This document shows positions 25,351 through 38,824 of a stretch of DNA of 64,000 nt, piece by piece; within the stretch, counting starts at the first letter, position 1; every line of letters begins with the position of its first letter. Under the pieces are notes generated by a model. The model ran no database searches and had not been told where the DNA came from. It saw only the letters and a program-made list of their open reading frames with translations. The stretch is from Atopsyche davidsoni (Eukaryota; Arthropoda; Insecta; Trichoptera; Hydrobiosidae), in contig JAILWY010000019.1 of NCBI GenBank assembly GCA_022113835.1, positions 62,001 to 126,000 on the forward strand, given 5' to 3'. A program made the position numbers and the translations under genes.

Positions 25351-28300
25351 ATGTCAGCACAACGTATGATTCAGAAGTGCTTTGCAAAAACTGCAATTTT
25401 CAAAAATACATTAGAGAATGCAAAAGCAGTCCGTTCATTTCATTATCGCTTTCAATCGACAAATACACTCTCTCCATTCTCTAAGGTTTGATTTTTTTGA
25501 TTATTTAGTAACTACATTGAAATTTTATATTGTTAAAGACTTACTGGTCATAATTTATTTTTATAGGACGTATACAATGTAAAGCGTAAAAGTTTTGCTA
25601 GGTTGAACAATAACCACATTCAATTTTTCCAAAATTTGTTGGGGCAAGATAGAGTAATAACAAATCAAGATGAAGTATTACCATATAATATTGATTGGAT
25701 AAAAAATTGCAGAGGTATCCAGACCATATTGGTTTTTTATTTAACCGCTTTTAGTGATTACTTTGAGCTAAATTTTACTGTGTGAACTTTTTTTATGTTA
25801 TAGGGGAATCTCAAGTTGTGTTAAAACCCAAAACATCAAAGGATGTATCAGAAATTCTATCATTTTGCAATGATAATAATATTGCTGTTTGCCCCCAAGG
25901 TGGTAACACTGGTCTTGTTGGAGGTTCTGTACCTGTTTTCGATGAAGTTATCATCAGTATGGCCTTGATGAATAAAATTTTAAGCATGGATGAAATATCT
26001 GGTAATTTTTAGACCTTGATTTATTTTATATATCTTTACAACTTGACAATTCATATCAATTTCTAATAATAGGAAGTTTCATGTTCTTGAATGGAGGATA
26101 CGATAGTGGGCTTTAGCATAATTGAAGTTATGTTTAATTAATTCGTCTGACTGTTTGCTTTATGTTTCTGAGTTACTTTGACAACAGATTATTATAATGA
26201 TGACAGGATGACTGAGACATTACACAAAAAGCATACCCATAAGAAGAAGCGCGCGCGCTAACATTTTAGTGAATAAAATCACAATGTAGATATATCAATA
26301 CCGAAATACATATCAAATATTAATAGTTGCTTTGGTCACCCTAAGATTAAGAAAATTTATAATTATTTCTTTTTAGGTGTACTTGTGTGTGAAGCAGGTT
26401 GTATATTAGAAACTATTGATCTATATTTACGAGAACGTAATTTTATTATGCCATTAGACTTAGGAGCAAAAGGATCATGCCATATTGGCGGAAATATTAG
26501 TACAAATGCAGGAGGTTTGCGTGTCTTGAGGTATGGAAATCTCCATGGTTCAGTTTTAGGTGTTGAAGCTGTAAGTAATTTTTTTAAACAAACTTTTATT
26601 TAACTGTTCGCGAATCTTTATCATTTCATCAATGAAAGAGTATATTTTTCCTTTATGACTTTGAATCCACATCAAAGGTAATATTTAAACTTTACTATTA
26701 AAAAACAATTCTAATATATAATAAAATGGAGTATTACAAAATAAATACCAGTTCCATTAATTCTAATATACTAAATTTGCGGATGTATAAATAAAATATA
26801 ATAAAGATGATTAATTCAAACAAAGTCCTAATCTTTGAGAGCTGCCCGTTGATCGGTAATTGCTGTGATTTTATTACTTTTAGGTAAAAGCCAATGGAGA
26901 AATAATTGATTGTCTCGCTGATTTAAAAAAAGATAATACTGGTTATCATTTAAAACACCTCTTTATTGGCTCAGAAGGAACACTAGGAATAGTAACTAAA
27001 GTTTCCATCCATTGTCCAACTTTGCCGTCATCTATAAATGTTGCTTTTTTAGGTAAGTTAGAAAAATTAATTAACTATAGAATAATAGCGATAAACATAA
27101 CCTACAAGTATTTCATATAAATAGAAATGGATTAATTTTATCTAAATAACTTATTTCTTTAGGTGTTAAAGATTTCGATGGAGTTTTGAACCTGTATAAA
27201 AAAGCAAAAATATCACTTGGTGAGATTTTATCAGCTTTTGAGATGGCCGACTTGTCATCAATAAAGAGTTGTATTGATGCATTAAAACTCTCGTAATATA
27301 TATTTTATACTTATTAATGTTCTACCGTTAACAAAATCAAAACTCTAGACATTCGGTGCACCCTTTTCAGAAAATCTATTGGCGATTATCCATTTTATGT
27401 ATTGATAGAGACAAGTGGTTCTCATGAAGAATGTGATGTAAAGAAATTTACAAGTTTTCTAGAAGATTCTCTGGATACTGGACTTGTTGAAGATTGCTTT
27501 TTCACCAGTCAACCAAGTGGCATCCAAGTAAGCATAAATACAAACACTTAACTATTAGGTGAAGTAGTTGACCATAAAAAATGTAAAAATATATTTAGTT
27601 ACACTTAGTATACTAGTTATTCTCATCCTGGTACTTATTAATGAAAACCAACACTTTTGATTTTTACAGCTTTAAATTTCTCAAAAATTCTACAACAGAA
27701 GATATAAACATCAAATTAATTTACATTTTTTAAACTTCAAATGAAACCAGTAGCAGCAAAAATAAATTTGATTGATTATTTTATTTTCAGAAAGTATGGG
27801 CCCTGAGAGAAAGCATCCCAACAGCAATTCTTCATTATGGCTATGTACTGAAGTATGATTTATCACTTCCTATCAAAGAATACTATAAAATTGTTCCGGT
27901 CATGAGGGAGAGATTAGGAAAGGACGCAGCGCTGGTTTGTGGCTATGGGCATATTGGTAAATATCTATACATTTTATTGTAGGAATGAAATAAATATTGC
28001 TCAGCTTGAAATATATTTATTAGCTTCAAAACACATTGTTAAATCAATGAATTACAAGTTCAGAGTATACGCCAATTGCTCAGAATTTTGCTTCTTATTT
28101 TTATGAATCTACGTTCTATTGCAGCCTATTTCCTACTTCTTATTTAAATATAGTAAAATGTAAGCTTCTAAAATACTAAGTACACTATACATTGATAGAA
28201 CCAATCCTTTAATATGATGAAGTTGAATCAATAGCAAGTAATTAAAAGAATAAAATTTGATTGTCCAAAATAGAAAAAAAATCAGTTTCAAATATTGCAA

Positions 28301-28834
28301 ATGGCAAATTTCATGAAAGGACGGCTAAGGGTACATATTATTATAGCGGTTGAATATAGCAAAAATTCACACAAGCTACAGAACTAACAAATATTATACT
28401 AAACATTTATTTACTTCCTTATCTCTAATAATCATTTGATTTTAAAATTAAAACCTGTTACTTTATCACACGCATGGCGATGGTCAAAATACATTTTGTT
28501 ACACTCCTTCATTCCTACAATTCCTTGTATCACTTCATTCTTAGTGTAACAATAACAGTCTTCATATTTATTTACAGGAGATGGAAATTTACATCTGAAT
28601 ATAGCAATAAAGAAATACTCTCCTGAAATTGTGAAGAAAATTGAACCTTACGTTTATGAATTTACTTCAGCTTTAAAAGGATCTGTTAGTGCTGAACACG
28701 GAATTGGCTTTCGAAAAACAAACTACATTCATTACTCAAAGAATGAATCTTGCATTAAATTAATGAAAGACCTTAAAAAATTAATGGATCCAAAAGGCAT
28801 CTTAAATCCATACAAAGTGCTACCTTCAGACTAG
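25351..28834 (+). CDS. D2HGDH: D-2-hydroxyglutarate dehydrogenase, mitochondrial
   Basis: Nine coding exons with consistent phases and AG/GT boundaries: 25351-25485, 25567-25714, 25804-26001, 26377-26570, 26884-27052, 27163-27292, 27371-27527, 27791-27956 and 28578-28834 (stop TAG). Predicted 517 aa, close to the usual ~520. It oxidises D-2-hydroxyglutarate to 2-oxoglutarate using FAD in the mitochondrion. The N terminus is basic and Ser/Thr-rich with no acidic residue in its first ~20 positions, fitting a targeting presequence. The FAD-binding (PCMH) domain shows [11 protein letters not shown] at about residues 125-135 and [10 protein letters not shown] further on. The C-terminal FAD-oxidase domain carries GHIGDGNLH (430-438) and EHGIG (472-476); H431, H438 and E472 match the metal-binding residues known in human D2HGDH. 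An acceptor (TTTCAG) four bases before the ATG suggests an upstream 5' UTR exon. It appears intact. Confidence 0.96.
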
Positions 28835-28931
28835 TTTAGGGGAATCATAAAAAGCTTGGATAAATAATTATTATATGTATTAAAATGTGTGTGTTTGTGT
28901 GTATGTGTGCTAGCTTACGCATCTGTGTGTA

Positions 28932-28937
28932 AATAAA
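28932..28937 (+). promoter_or_regulatory. candidate poly(A) signal of D2HGDH
   Basis: AATAAA about 98 nt after the D2HGDH stop codon, just after a TG-rich stretch (about 28886-28930). A likely cleavage signal for a short 3' UTR. Confidence 0.5.
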
Positions 28938-30899
28938 TGTACTGTAAACATGTAATAAGAACATAAAATGTTTATTAAAAGAAATATTTAAATATAAAAA
29001 CCAAATAATATTTTTTGATTGATTTTTGTAAGAACATAAATTTACTTTTCTGAAATTAATAATAATTCAAGTAAGAGCTATTTTGTGTAAAAATACATTT
29101 CATGCACACCGCAGCAAAATACTGTATAAGAGCTTCCTTGCCTTATGAAATAGTTTATTAACTCACAAAATGTATATCGAAATCATATATTACTTATGTA
29201 AATTAGAATAATCTGATGACTTTATATATAAACTGAACTGATTATATGGTACCTTAAATATAATAAAAAATGTAAATTTATCAAAAACAACAAAAAACAT
29301 TCCAGCAATCAAATGTAGAATAAATAATAGTAAAATAACTAACTGATATGTTTGGATTTTGGCAAATGATACATAATTTGGTATTGCAAAATATGATTAT
29401 TGAAATATAAATACACATAAACAATATCTTTATAATCTTTAAAGACAACAATCTATTTAAGAGAAATTACATATTTAAGAAATACTCCTTCCACCACAGC
29501 TTGAAATTTATAAATGCTAATAAAATAATATTCGCATATGTTTAATAGACATTTTCTTCACTTCAATAAAGTTCTGATTGACGGTTAACATATAATTAGC
29601 AAATATTTGTTTCTTTTATTTCTTTTAGTACCAAATATAGTTTTAACCCACAAAATGGGTAGAGCAACCGATTGCACTAAAGATTACATTACAATCTTCA
29701 AATATATTTTTGTCAGTAGCAAATTTGTTATATCAACATTTGACAATAAATTATTCAGTAGCATCTAGCCTCAAGGCACTGGTTTCTAAATTTCTCAATC
29801 AGATTTTATTAAAATATTTAGCTTAGTTAAGCTCTAAATCTCCAATAAAAACTATAATTTTGTCATGTTGTCTTTTTATATTCATTTTATAAATGAAGTG
29901 CTACAAAATCATTGTAAGAATTGGCTATAAATAATGGTAATAGTGAAGGTAGCATTATTTTTAGTTAATAATTCTTGGAATCATAAAATATTCACAAATA
30001 TTTACTCTTATTTCGGAAAGATAGAATGAACAGAAACATGGATAGTTACATTGAATCTTGATTGGTATTCAACCTTAATTGATATCAGTACTTTATTGAA
30101 GTGAGATAAAAAAATTGCCAAAGTTAAATACATTGAAGGGTACCAATTAAATAATATAAAGAAAACATATTTTCGCGCTAATAAATATGGCAACTTCGTC
30201 AAAGCAAACAGTTTTTTTATTTTAAATGCTATATATTCCACAAGGTACGACTTTAATTGTAATCAGAGCTGCTGGAGTTGAATGTTAAATATAAAATCTC
30301 TGAACATTTTAGCTCAATTTTTATATTCTTTTTAAACTTTTAAAAACAACGAGGTAATCATAATACAAATAGAAAATTATATAATTTTTTTCAAGAAACC
30401 AATTTTAATAAAAAAAACCATGTCTTTTTTGGATTGTTGAAAACAAAATTTTTAAATTATTATACCAGGATAGTGCTTATATCTAACGTTTTACAATGAA
30501 GACACTACTTGACTTCAATTATTCTGGATATTTAAGTCTTATTTTAAGTATCTAGTAACTATTATTATTATAAGAAATGTACATTCAGTATTCCTACATA
30601 TGGGTAAGTTGAAGCTGAATATATTAAAATGTGATGGAATCTGATCCCAAATTATATTATCAAGTTTATGAACCAACTCTGCAGCCCTGATATTGCTAAT
30701 ATGCATAATCACAATAACAAAATTACATTAAATTCCTCTATTTCATATGCTTATTATAAGTTAAAACGGTAGTGCAACATTTGATATCTATTTTGTGTGG
30801 TGTGATTTTTTTAATTACTGTATGTGAAATTTAAATGCTTTGATAAAACATAGAATAGAAATAGTAAAAACTGGCTCAAAAACATTTACTTTATATTAT
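28938..30899. other. convergent intergenic region between D2HGDH and the HES gene
   Basis: About two kilobases of AT-rich DNA between two convergent genes. No coding exon seen; the minus-strand frame at 30008-30241 is judged chance. Much of it may be 3' UTR of one gene or the other. Confidence 0.45.
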
Positions 30900-30905
30900 T
30901 TTATT
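30900..30905 (-). promoter_or_regulatory. candidate poly(A) signal of the HES gene
   Basis: Minus-strand AATAAA about 120 nt beyond the HES stop codon at 31026-31028. Plausible by spacing, unproven given AT richness. Confidence 0.35.
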
Positions 30906-31025
30906 ATCAAATCATTTTACAATGTTAATTGTGTGTGTTAATATATCTACTGCAATATAATTAAATTTAACAAATACTTTTGTTTGTTTATAAGAAAGAT
31001 ACCAAACAGATCTCTCATTGAAAAA

Positions 31026-32656
31026 TTACCATGGTCGCCACATCGGATCTTTACTCATATCAGAGCTCATACTGAAATCGATCGGTTCATCAGAACTCTG
31101 ATCATTTTTTATCAAGTTTGTTTTTATTTCATTATCGCTGTCACTTTCATAAGAAAACAGTTTCTTTTCTCGTTTAATTATGGCTGCTTTGTCTTGTTTG
31201 ACATTGCGAGCAGATTTTTTGGCAGGCTGAGTTGATTTTATTTCAGACTTTTTGGAATCCATGATAATATTGTTATTGTTATTATTTTTTGCCAGCTGAG
31301 TAAGAAATGGCATCAGAAATTGAGACCCATTGTTATAGCTGTTGAATCCAAATGTGTTTGCTGGAAGTAAAAATAGCACTTGTCCATCAGGTGTAACTGT
31401 TGGAATCATTGACAGCAGTGCATTTTGACCAAATGCATTTCCCCTCATGTTATTGTCTGTATTTTCCATCATCCTCTGTGAGTGATCTAAGATCGGATTA
31501 TCTGCATATAAAGCAGACTCGTTAAGCATGTTCTCAAAAGGTTCTTGCTTTATATCCTCCTGCATGTCCATTGCATAATCCAAAGCGTTGTGTTTCGAAT
31601 TTATAAAAAGATTTTCCTTCTCATCTTGCTTTTTATTCATATTTCGGATTATTTCATTTTTCATTTGCTCCTGCAGCAAATTGATGCTTATATCTGGAGA
31701 TTGAAGATCAAAACTGTTTTGTTCGAGATTCATCAGCATTGAACCATTTTCATCTTCTTTGTTTGTATCTATCTCAACAATGCATCCTTCTAGGTGTTTG
31801 AAAAGCTTGGCCTTGATGTCTGCATCAGTCACATCAGGTAATGTATTTGTCTGAACATCTGGGGTGCTTAAGAAACGCTCCACTTCCTTGGCACAGTCAC
31901 CATAGCCAGCAGCGTACTTGTCAACCTCTGTAATGATATTTGCATTTAAGATTAAAAATAGAAGATGAAATGGTCTAAAATACTAAATAGATAATATGAA
32001 AGATTTAGAACCAAAAACAACTAGCCCTAAGTACTGTAAAATGGTTTATTCGTTGAAATTTTTTTATTCGTTGCCCTTGCCCAACTCTCAAAATACTATA
32101 AATAATAAATTAGGTATAAGTAATGTAATGATGAAAACAGTTTAATATGTTTTATTGTTTAAAATACATATAAGAATGCATAATACTAAACGATTTCAAT
32201 GTACAAATTTTATTAAGATATTTTGATATATGAGCCCTTCGCTTCTATTTTATCGGTAATTTTTAATATACTCAAATAAATATTTCGCATTGCATATTTA
32301 TTATTTACTTCAAAAATTTCTTCCCATGTATAGTAAATCAGATTTATGAACTGTCCATGCGTAATTTACACTTAAAATCGTTTTATAATGGGTGTGTTAC
32401 CTGCTGCCTCGAAGGTTCTGGTCATCTGGAAGTGACGCACAGTCATCTCAAGAATGTCAGCCTTCTCCAGCTTGGCTTGCTTATGCTTGGCGGGGCGTGC
32501 ACCTCGACGGCCGGCCAGCAGAATGGCTTTGAGCGCTGCCAGGCTCTGGTTGATGCGAGCTCGTCGACGCTTCTCCATCAGTGGTTTGTTAGCCCGCCGC
32601 TGTTCTGGAGCTGTCCAGGCCGGAGCCTCAGACTTCCTCCAGCTGCATTGCTCCAT
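31026..32656 (-). CDS. HES/Hairy-family bHLH-Orange transcriptional repressor (WRPW)
   Basis: Two coding exons, 32656-32401 and 31927-31026, joined by GTAACA/TTACAG in phase 1; predicted 385 aa. The basic region ([17 protein letters not shown], about residues 20-36) has the family-defining proline (P25). Helix 2 reads [16 protein letters not shown]. The Orange domain begins [19 protein letters not shown] (about 87-105), and the protein ends DPMWRPW, the Groucho/TLE-binding tetrapeptide. The family represses transcription in the nucleus, typically downstream of Notch or in segmentation and neurogenesis. Helix 2 is most like Deadpan/HES1 types, but the loop ([17 protein letters not shown]) is about three residues longer than in Hairy, and I do not assign an ortholog. 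The middle is Asn/Gln/Lys-rich and low complexity. The start is the ATG just after an acceptor (TTTTTAG); an upstream 5' UTR exon is expected. Confidence 0.93.
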
Positions 32657-32891
32657 TCGGATTTTCTAAAAATCACATATCACACTTTAAAATAACAAGG
32701 TAACTCCGAGTAACTAAGATAAGGTAAGAGAACTCCGTATAAACTGGAGTTCTTTTTGAGAATTAACTTCATATTACTAAAGCAAATATGATAAAAGAAA
32801 TTGCGAATTTGAACTTTTTTGTGATATTTTCGATGTTATTAAATACGAAACTCTACTAATAATTCACCAATTAAAAAAAACAGTCGCTTTA

Positions 32892-32916
32892 TACACACAC
32901 ACACACACACACACAC
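32892..32916. repeat. (AC)n microsatellite
   Basis: About twelve uninterrupted AC units upstream of the HES gene. No functional claim. Confidence 0.9.
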
Positions 32917-33299
32917 TAATTCACAAACATGCATATGTAATGCCATTTTGTCATGTCATTAAGAATGTATAATAGAATTATTAATAGAGCAAGCTATGAT
33001 TATGTTGTGTTTATTATTTTCTTATGATATATAAAATCTCTGTACTAGGACATCGTAACTAATTGTTAAAAATATCACCTATAGATTTTCAGTAAAGAAC
33101 TGAAATAAACAGAGAAGGTCGTATCGTCGTATCTTTACGCAAACACATTAAAATTAAAAAAGATTTTAAACTTTTAACAAAAGCTTTTAGATATATATTA
33201 TACATAGCTCTGTTTTATTTCTATCACAATCTTGTTAATTAATAAAAAATAAATGAAAACGTTTTTTTAAATAAAATAATACAGTTTGAAAAATGATTT

Positions 33300-33480
33300 T
33301 CAATCCCTGCATGTCAGTGCATGGCTAATGGAAAAGACGGTAGGCAGCTCACGCGAAGGGGAGGAAGGCGGGGGCGGCATTTAGTTACGATTGGAAAAGT
33401 GCCTCGGGGCAGAACCGAAGCGCGCCTGAAGTCTAGCTCTGTCATAGGCGAGGGATGAAACACCTAAACGTGATCGCTCC
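33300..33480 (-). promoter_or_regulatory. GC-rich island, probable HES promoter / 5' UTR exon
   Basis: A GC-rich island about 650-820 bases upstream of the HES start codon, the only one close to it. On the minus strand it contains an ATG followed by Pro/Ser codons and a donor-like GTGAGC, but that join would not be in frame with the bHLH exon, so a non-coding first exon is more likely. A CACGTG E-box lies farther upstream at 34094-34099, a site type bound by bHLH factors. Confidence 0.4.
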
Positions 33481-36400
33481 TATCGTTACTAAAAAAACGC
33501 ATTTAGATTTTTTAACGCAGAAAAAATCTGCATTCGGGTCACTTGGCTTCATACAATAAACATGAAACGATTGTCGAAAAAATGTAATCAATATAAATAT
33601 TAATAGTTATTCTTCTTTATCACCTTGTCTAATATTAGACTAGCGATGGTTCCGGTTCGAGGGTGCGATGTAAAAGCACTGACAAGCAAACAAAAATATC
33701 GCTAAAAACTGTGCACGGACTCCACACTAGTATAATTGAAGGTTTTTTTTAATTATATAAATAACGTTTTAATTAGCAATAAAGCATTAAAAGTATTTTA
33801 TTTTGTAATAATTAAATATAAAATACATTAAAACAGACAAATTTAAAGCAATTCACAAAGCCCGATAAAATCTCCATAGTAACAGTTTGTACGGGCAAAA
33901 AGTCTCGCTTCAGCTTCAAGCTTTCAAAGTGTGAATTTTAAATGAGATAGTTATTAAATACAAGTCTCTGCTTAAAGTTGTTAGTCGATGAGTTCTCGCG
34001 GCGATGACATTCATCCGATTTATCAGACCATTTCGTTGGCTGTCGATAAATGAGGAAACGTTTTACATTTAAGACAGACAGAAGTGGCAAGTTCACGTGT
34101 TCAATTCAATTCAGTGTAATAAGCTTTTATATTGCTCTAAATCGTTTTCAATGCACTTTGAGGATTTTACAGTGATTGAAGTAAACAGTCCGTGCGTTTC
34201 TTATAATAATGGAATGGACCTATTGTTTTCATTCCTCCTCCTCACTTGTGGGCGTACGGAGTATCGGCAGTTGTAGTATATACTATGGTTGCCAGTTCAC
34301 AAAGTAAAAAATGTACATGCTTATGCTTGGTTAGCAAGATTTTATCACGGCAGCGTAATCAGCCTCGCCACGTACCCAGAAATCACAGAAAATGTAAGAA
34401 TAAATGTAAGAAAGTAAGAGTTTTATTTTGATTACATTTAAATTAAAAGGAAGTCATCTGGCCAGCCATATTACTCCCAGCCTCAAAGGCGACATCTTAT
34501 TTTATCCTCCGTTAGTTTCATTAATAAAGAATTTTGAAATAATTTGCAAAGTACCCACTTATGGATTGAAAATATCTTTTGAAAAATAGTAACTCACATT
34601 AAATGAAGATATATTTAAGATAAGAGGCGTTGAAACTACCTGGACCTGGCAAGCAGCGAGATTTCTTTTATTAGGGAACAGATCAACTATTCTGTCTAAA
34701 GTTCACCCAGAGCCTTTTGCTATCCGACTTACTTGAATTTTCTTTAACAAGTGCACTTAAATAACCATAAAGGTTTTAATTTATAATATTTAAATTATTC
34801 ATTTATTAAAATTTCACAATAACCATTGGCATTGAATTGTAAAATAAATGTGTTTTGGAATGTCCAAATGTTCAAAATGAGTTTATCCGCGTCCAATGGT
34901 GAGACGCGGATAAAGTCGTGGCTATTGATTAATGTCGGAGGTTGAAGCGCCATTGATGCAGCTCGATATTCTGGCTTATTAGTCTTCCCATTTGTCGCGG
35001 CACGGTGCTCTCCTCGCTTCTGATTGAGTCGAGTGAAATATTTAATGACACTTCCTTTTCAAAATGTTTATCATTAACATCTCTGTATGATTTTTTCATC
35101 CATAATATTCATCTAAATCAATTTTGATACAATGGTGTTATTTCTTTTTTTAGCAAACTTTATAGTGTTTACTTACAAATAAGAAACATAAGTACTAAGT
35201 ATATCTGCTTAAGCTGCTTTTATACTTTCTAAGGTATAGTAAGTCAGAAGTCATGCAATCGTGCTAAAATATGCAGAATACGGCAATTGTGCATTCGCAT
35301 TGGCGAGCGCGTATATTTCTAAATAGCTGTATTTTACCATATCTTTGAGAGGAGAAACTACCAAGAGGTCACCCTTGGGCCATTTCAATGAATTCAGTGA
35401 TTCATGCTCAAGCAGTAATAGAATAGGATTATGCAGTATGGAAAAGATCGCGAAAAGTAGTTGCGTTTGAAGAAGGCCTTAATCCTGCAGTTTAATTAAT
35501 ACAAAGAAGACAGTTATACTGCTATACTCTTTATTTCATTGGTCATTGGTATCGACGAGGCAAAGTGAAAATACTAACCAATACTGCTTAAGAAATAAAT
35601 CGCTGCTTTAATTAAATAATGCATCAGTATCATTGTATATTGCATTATTTTAAATAAGGTAATAAAATTCTACTGAGTCCTTTTATTCATCAGCATTATT
35701 TTATAAGAATAAACTATGTTTATCCGTTTTTATTTTTGAAATAAAATCCACAGTTTATCAATTGTAAGATTGTAGTTATATTGATTTTAAGAAAATACGG
35801 CATAATTTACTAATAAAACAAACTGCACCGTGAGTTGTTTACAAAGAAATATTTTTTTAATAATAAAATCAAAAAATAAATGCTTAAAATGTTTGCTTGC
35901 CCCTCCGTTTCTATGGAAATGTAGCAGGAGAAAACACTTTTAATATGCTATTGGAATCGAAGTATTGCATTATTACATATTCAGGCGTCTCGGAGTCCAA
36001 ACATATAAAATATGTAGCTCCAGGTAAACATGGGCACTTGCAGCGAGGAGGAAATGTCAGAGTCGGAGAAAACTGGTCTGCATCTGACAAGTAGCTTCCC
36101 TATCGCTAGTTTCAATATCAACAGGCAGGAAATAGTAAACGTACCATACTAGAAATATTGAAAAATTATGAGAGTAAGATAAGGCTACGCGGGGGGTTTC
36201 CAATGAAATGGAAAAATAATTTGTCCTTTGAACTTGATAGCGCGGCTTGATACGCGGATACATTTTTTTAAAATATTTTATCTCAATAAATTAATAAGAG
36301 CTGTATGCACACTGTGCGATGGATTATTTGCTATCGGTTAACTTGTAAACTGAGCAGTTAGACTGTTGACTCTTCATCGTGAAGTCCGCGATTCGTGACA

Positions 36401-38150
36401 AACGAATCCCAAACTAATTTTATTGAGCTCAAGTCCACTGCAGTTTTGGTCGAAGGGAATTCATATTGCATTAGTCGATGTAAATTGGTTTTAAATTAAT
36501 AAAAATATATTTGTGATAAAAGGCGATGATACGATAGTTTCTACTCTTATAAATAATTGACTAAAAAGATTCATTGTATTCATAAAAATATTACATCCGC
36601 GTCGTCTAATGAGTGAAGATCGTAATTAAAAAAATATATATAACATAAAGTTAGAAATGTGTTTTAAAACTGCCCGCTTTTTAAAAGTTAGGTGTTTTTT
36701 TAATTCGCATTGTTCATTAGCTAATGCACAGCTTAAACGCAAATAATTATTTATATCATCTATTTATTTATCATCAAGTCGTGACGAAAATAAATGTCTT
36801 ATATTTTACAGAAGCATAAAAAATTCAACTTGAGAGATCAACGGAGGTGTCGTCCAATGTGATGATATCTGACAAAAAAGTTTCATTAATTATAGTGCTT
36901 GCATTGTGCGCAGTACTAAAGTTCGGAGCCCATCTTCCTCGCAAAGCTCATGCTGCAGTTGTTCAGTCGGAAACCAGAATTCTTGCTCAAAGGTGTTCGA
37001 AATGCACAACCTAATATTTTATTCATTACTTTAGATTATATGCATCATATAAGTAATAAAGGGTCTCTAAGCCATACCATTGAGTATAATATCAGGCTGA
37101 AGAAAAGACAGGTTGGCAAATAGTTCCAAATGATCCAAGGCGCATGGTTGGATAGAGGTACAATTATACATTTTTAAAGAACAGGTAATTTTTCATCGCT
37201 GACACTCAAGGTTGGCAAGCAAATAAGGTAACTACCGGACATGAAAAGGTTAATTTAATTTTGAATTTTTTATCTGAATACGTCGATACGTTGAACATCA
37301 CGATATCGATGGGTGCTGTTGTCGTTATGTACCCAGACGTTTGGAATGCATTTAGTATCGATCGCCGCTGAATTCATTATTAGATAATTACGTTTTCAAT
37401 CTATTCATTTTCTAAAAACATTTTACAGAATATTAGTGATGGGATATAAATTTACCTACAGAATAAAAGGAAGGAAAAGGACATAATACAAAAATAACAA
37501 CCATCTAACATTATAGTTTTGGTTTAAATAACGATGTACTATTGAATTTTTACGTAAATAAATTATTATTTTTATTTATAATCTATAAAGGTCAGACAGT
37601 AGGGTCATGTTTCTAATAAAAGATTTATACGTAATTAATTTTTCGCATTATTGAAATCTATTTTTTTTGCGTTTTCTATACCCATTGTACCTAGAAAAAT
37701 AATAATTTGTAAATACTGCATTCTTTCTCATTAGTGTGTATTTTTGATATTTTGTTTTTTTTATTTCTCAACCAAGAAATTCCTGTAACAATATAAACGC
37801 CGTTCGACTTAATATCTATATAGACGATTCAACATGATCCAGTAATGAATAAATTTATATGACTGGTCTTATTGGGCTCTTTGTGTCCAAAATAGGTCCG
37901 AATTGGCGGGGAGTTATATCGGTCACTGCAACAATAACATAGCTTACAGCTACCATTTTGAAAAACGCGAAAATATAAATATCATATATCAAACACGAGT
38001 ACGACTTTTCAGTGTATTCATATAAAAATTATAAAGTTGAAAAATTTCACACCCGTTATGTCATCGCTGCTAAAAATGATATGTATAGAAGCGAGTACCT
38101 GTGAAAAAAAAAAATAGATGTGCATGCACAGTAAAAAGTTATTTCGAGGC
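33481..38150. other. AT-rich intergenic region upstream of the HES gene
   Basis: No supported coding exon in about 4.7 kb. A perfect 12-bp inverted repeat with a 9-base loop lies at 34882-34914, inside a slightly GC-richer patch (34870-35040). An open frame at 35897-36094 has no recognised domain. The rest is featureless to me. Confidence 0.4.
34882..34914. other. 12-bp perfect hairpin
   Basis: Arms TTTATCCGCGTC (34882-34893) and GACGCGGATAAA (34903-34914) pair perfectly around a 9-base loop. Past one mismatch a few more bases pair, giving a stem of about 17. GC-rich arms in AT-rich DNA are unlikely to be pure chance. Probably too short for a microRNA precursor; it could be a palindromic regulatory site. 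Confidence 0.5.
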
Positions 38151-38159
38151 TCTTACATT

Positions 38160-38580
38160 TTTTCTCGTAGCTCGTAGCGCAGATCCGTAGAGGTCTCCGC
38201 CGTAGAGGGCTACAGCGACGGGGGTATTGTTATTCAGATCTCCGGCAAATAAAAAAACAATGCAGGCTGCAAGCGCCGAGTGCGGCCGAGAGTGCTCCGG
38301 GAATACCACCGCGATTACAGATGCAGCCGCGGCGGAAGTTCGAAATTGGCGCCACCTATCGGGTCTAGATCATCCGTGTCGATAATCCGGGCGAGCGGGG
38401 TGGCGGCGGCGCGGGGCGGCGCGGGCGGCGCGGGAAGGAGCGTTCGTTCCGGACGGAGAGCGACCGAAGACTGCCGACAGTATTTAGTGCCGCGTTAACC
38501 CGACGCGTCAGACTAGCCGGCCGCCCCCGCCCCCGCCCCCGCCCCGCCCGCCCCCCGCACCCACACACCCATAACGAGAT
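38160..38580. promoter_or_regulatory. CpG-rich island with G-quadruplex-prone tract
   Basis: About 420 bases of very GC-rich DNA. At about 38520-38560 the plus strand has a run of C4-6 blocks separated by single G's, so the minus strand carries many consecutive GGGGG tracts. This fits GC-box (Sp1/KLF) sites and G-quadruplex formation. Likely a promoter or strong regulatory element; no adjacent coding exon was identified. The open frames across it on both strands are artefacts of GC content. Confidence 0.45.
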
Positions 38581-38824
38581 TGTACGCTCCGAAAAACTAC
38601 CAACGATTTTTCGGGCCGCATCAGGAGGAAAATCGGCTTTTCTTTTTATTATATTTTTTTTTGCATTAATTATTCTTGGATCGCTGAGCGTCGCTGATAC
38701 AATGCGTTGTTTTATTCCATTTTGGTCAGCATCGGTTACACATGTTGACTGTTTCTGTATTCTTCTGTCTCCGACGGCTCCCGGGGCACCATGCACAAGA
38801 CGGAACGCCAAATCGCCGGAAAAC

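Noticed and set aside
33300..33480. Minus-strand ATG with Pro/Ser codons as the HES first coding exon
   Set aside because: Splicing from its donor to the bHLH exon would be out of frame; a non-coding 5' exon is more consistent.
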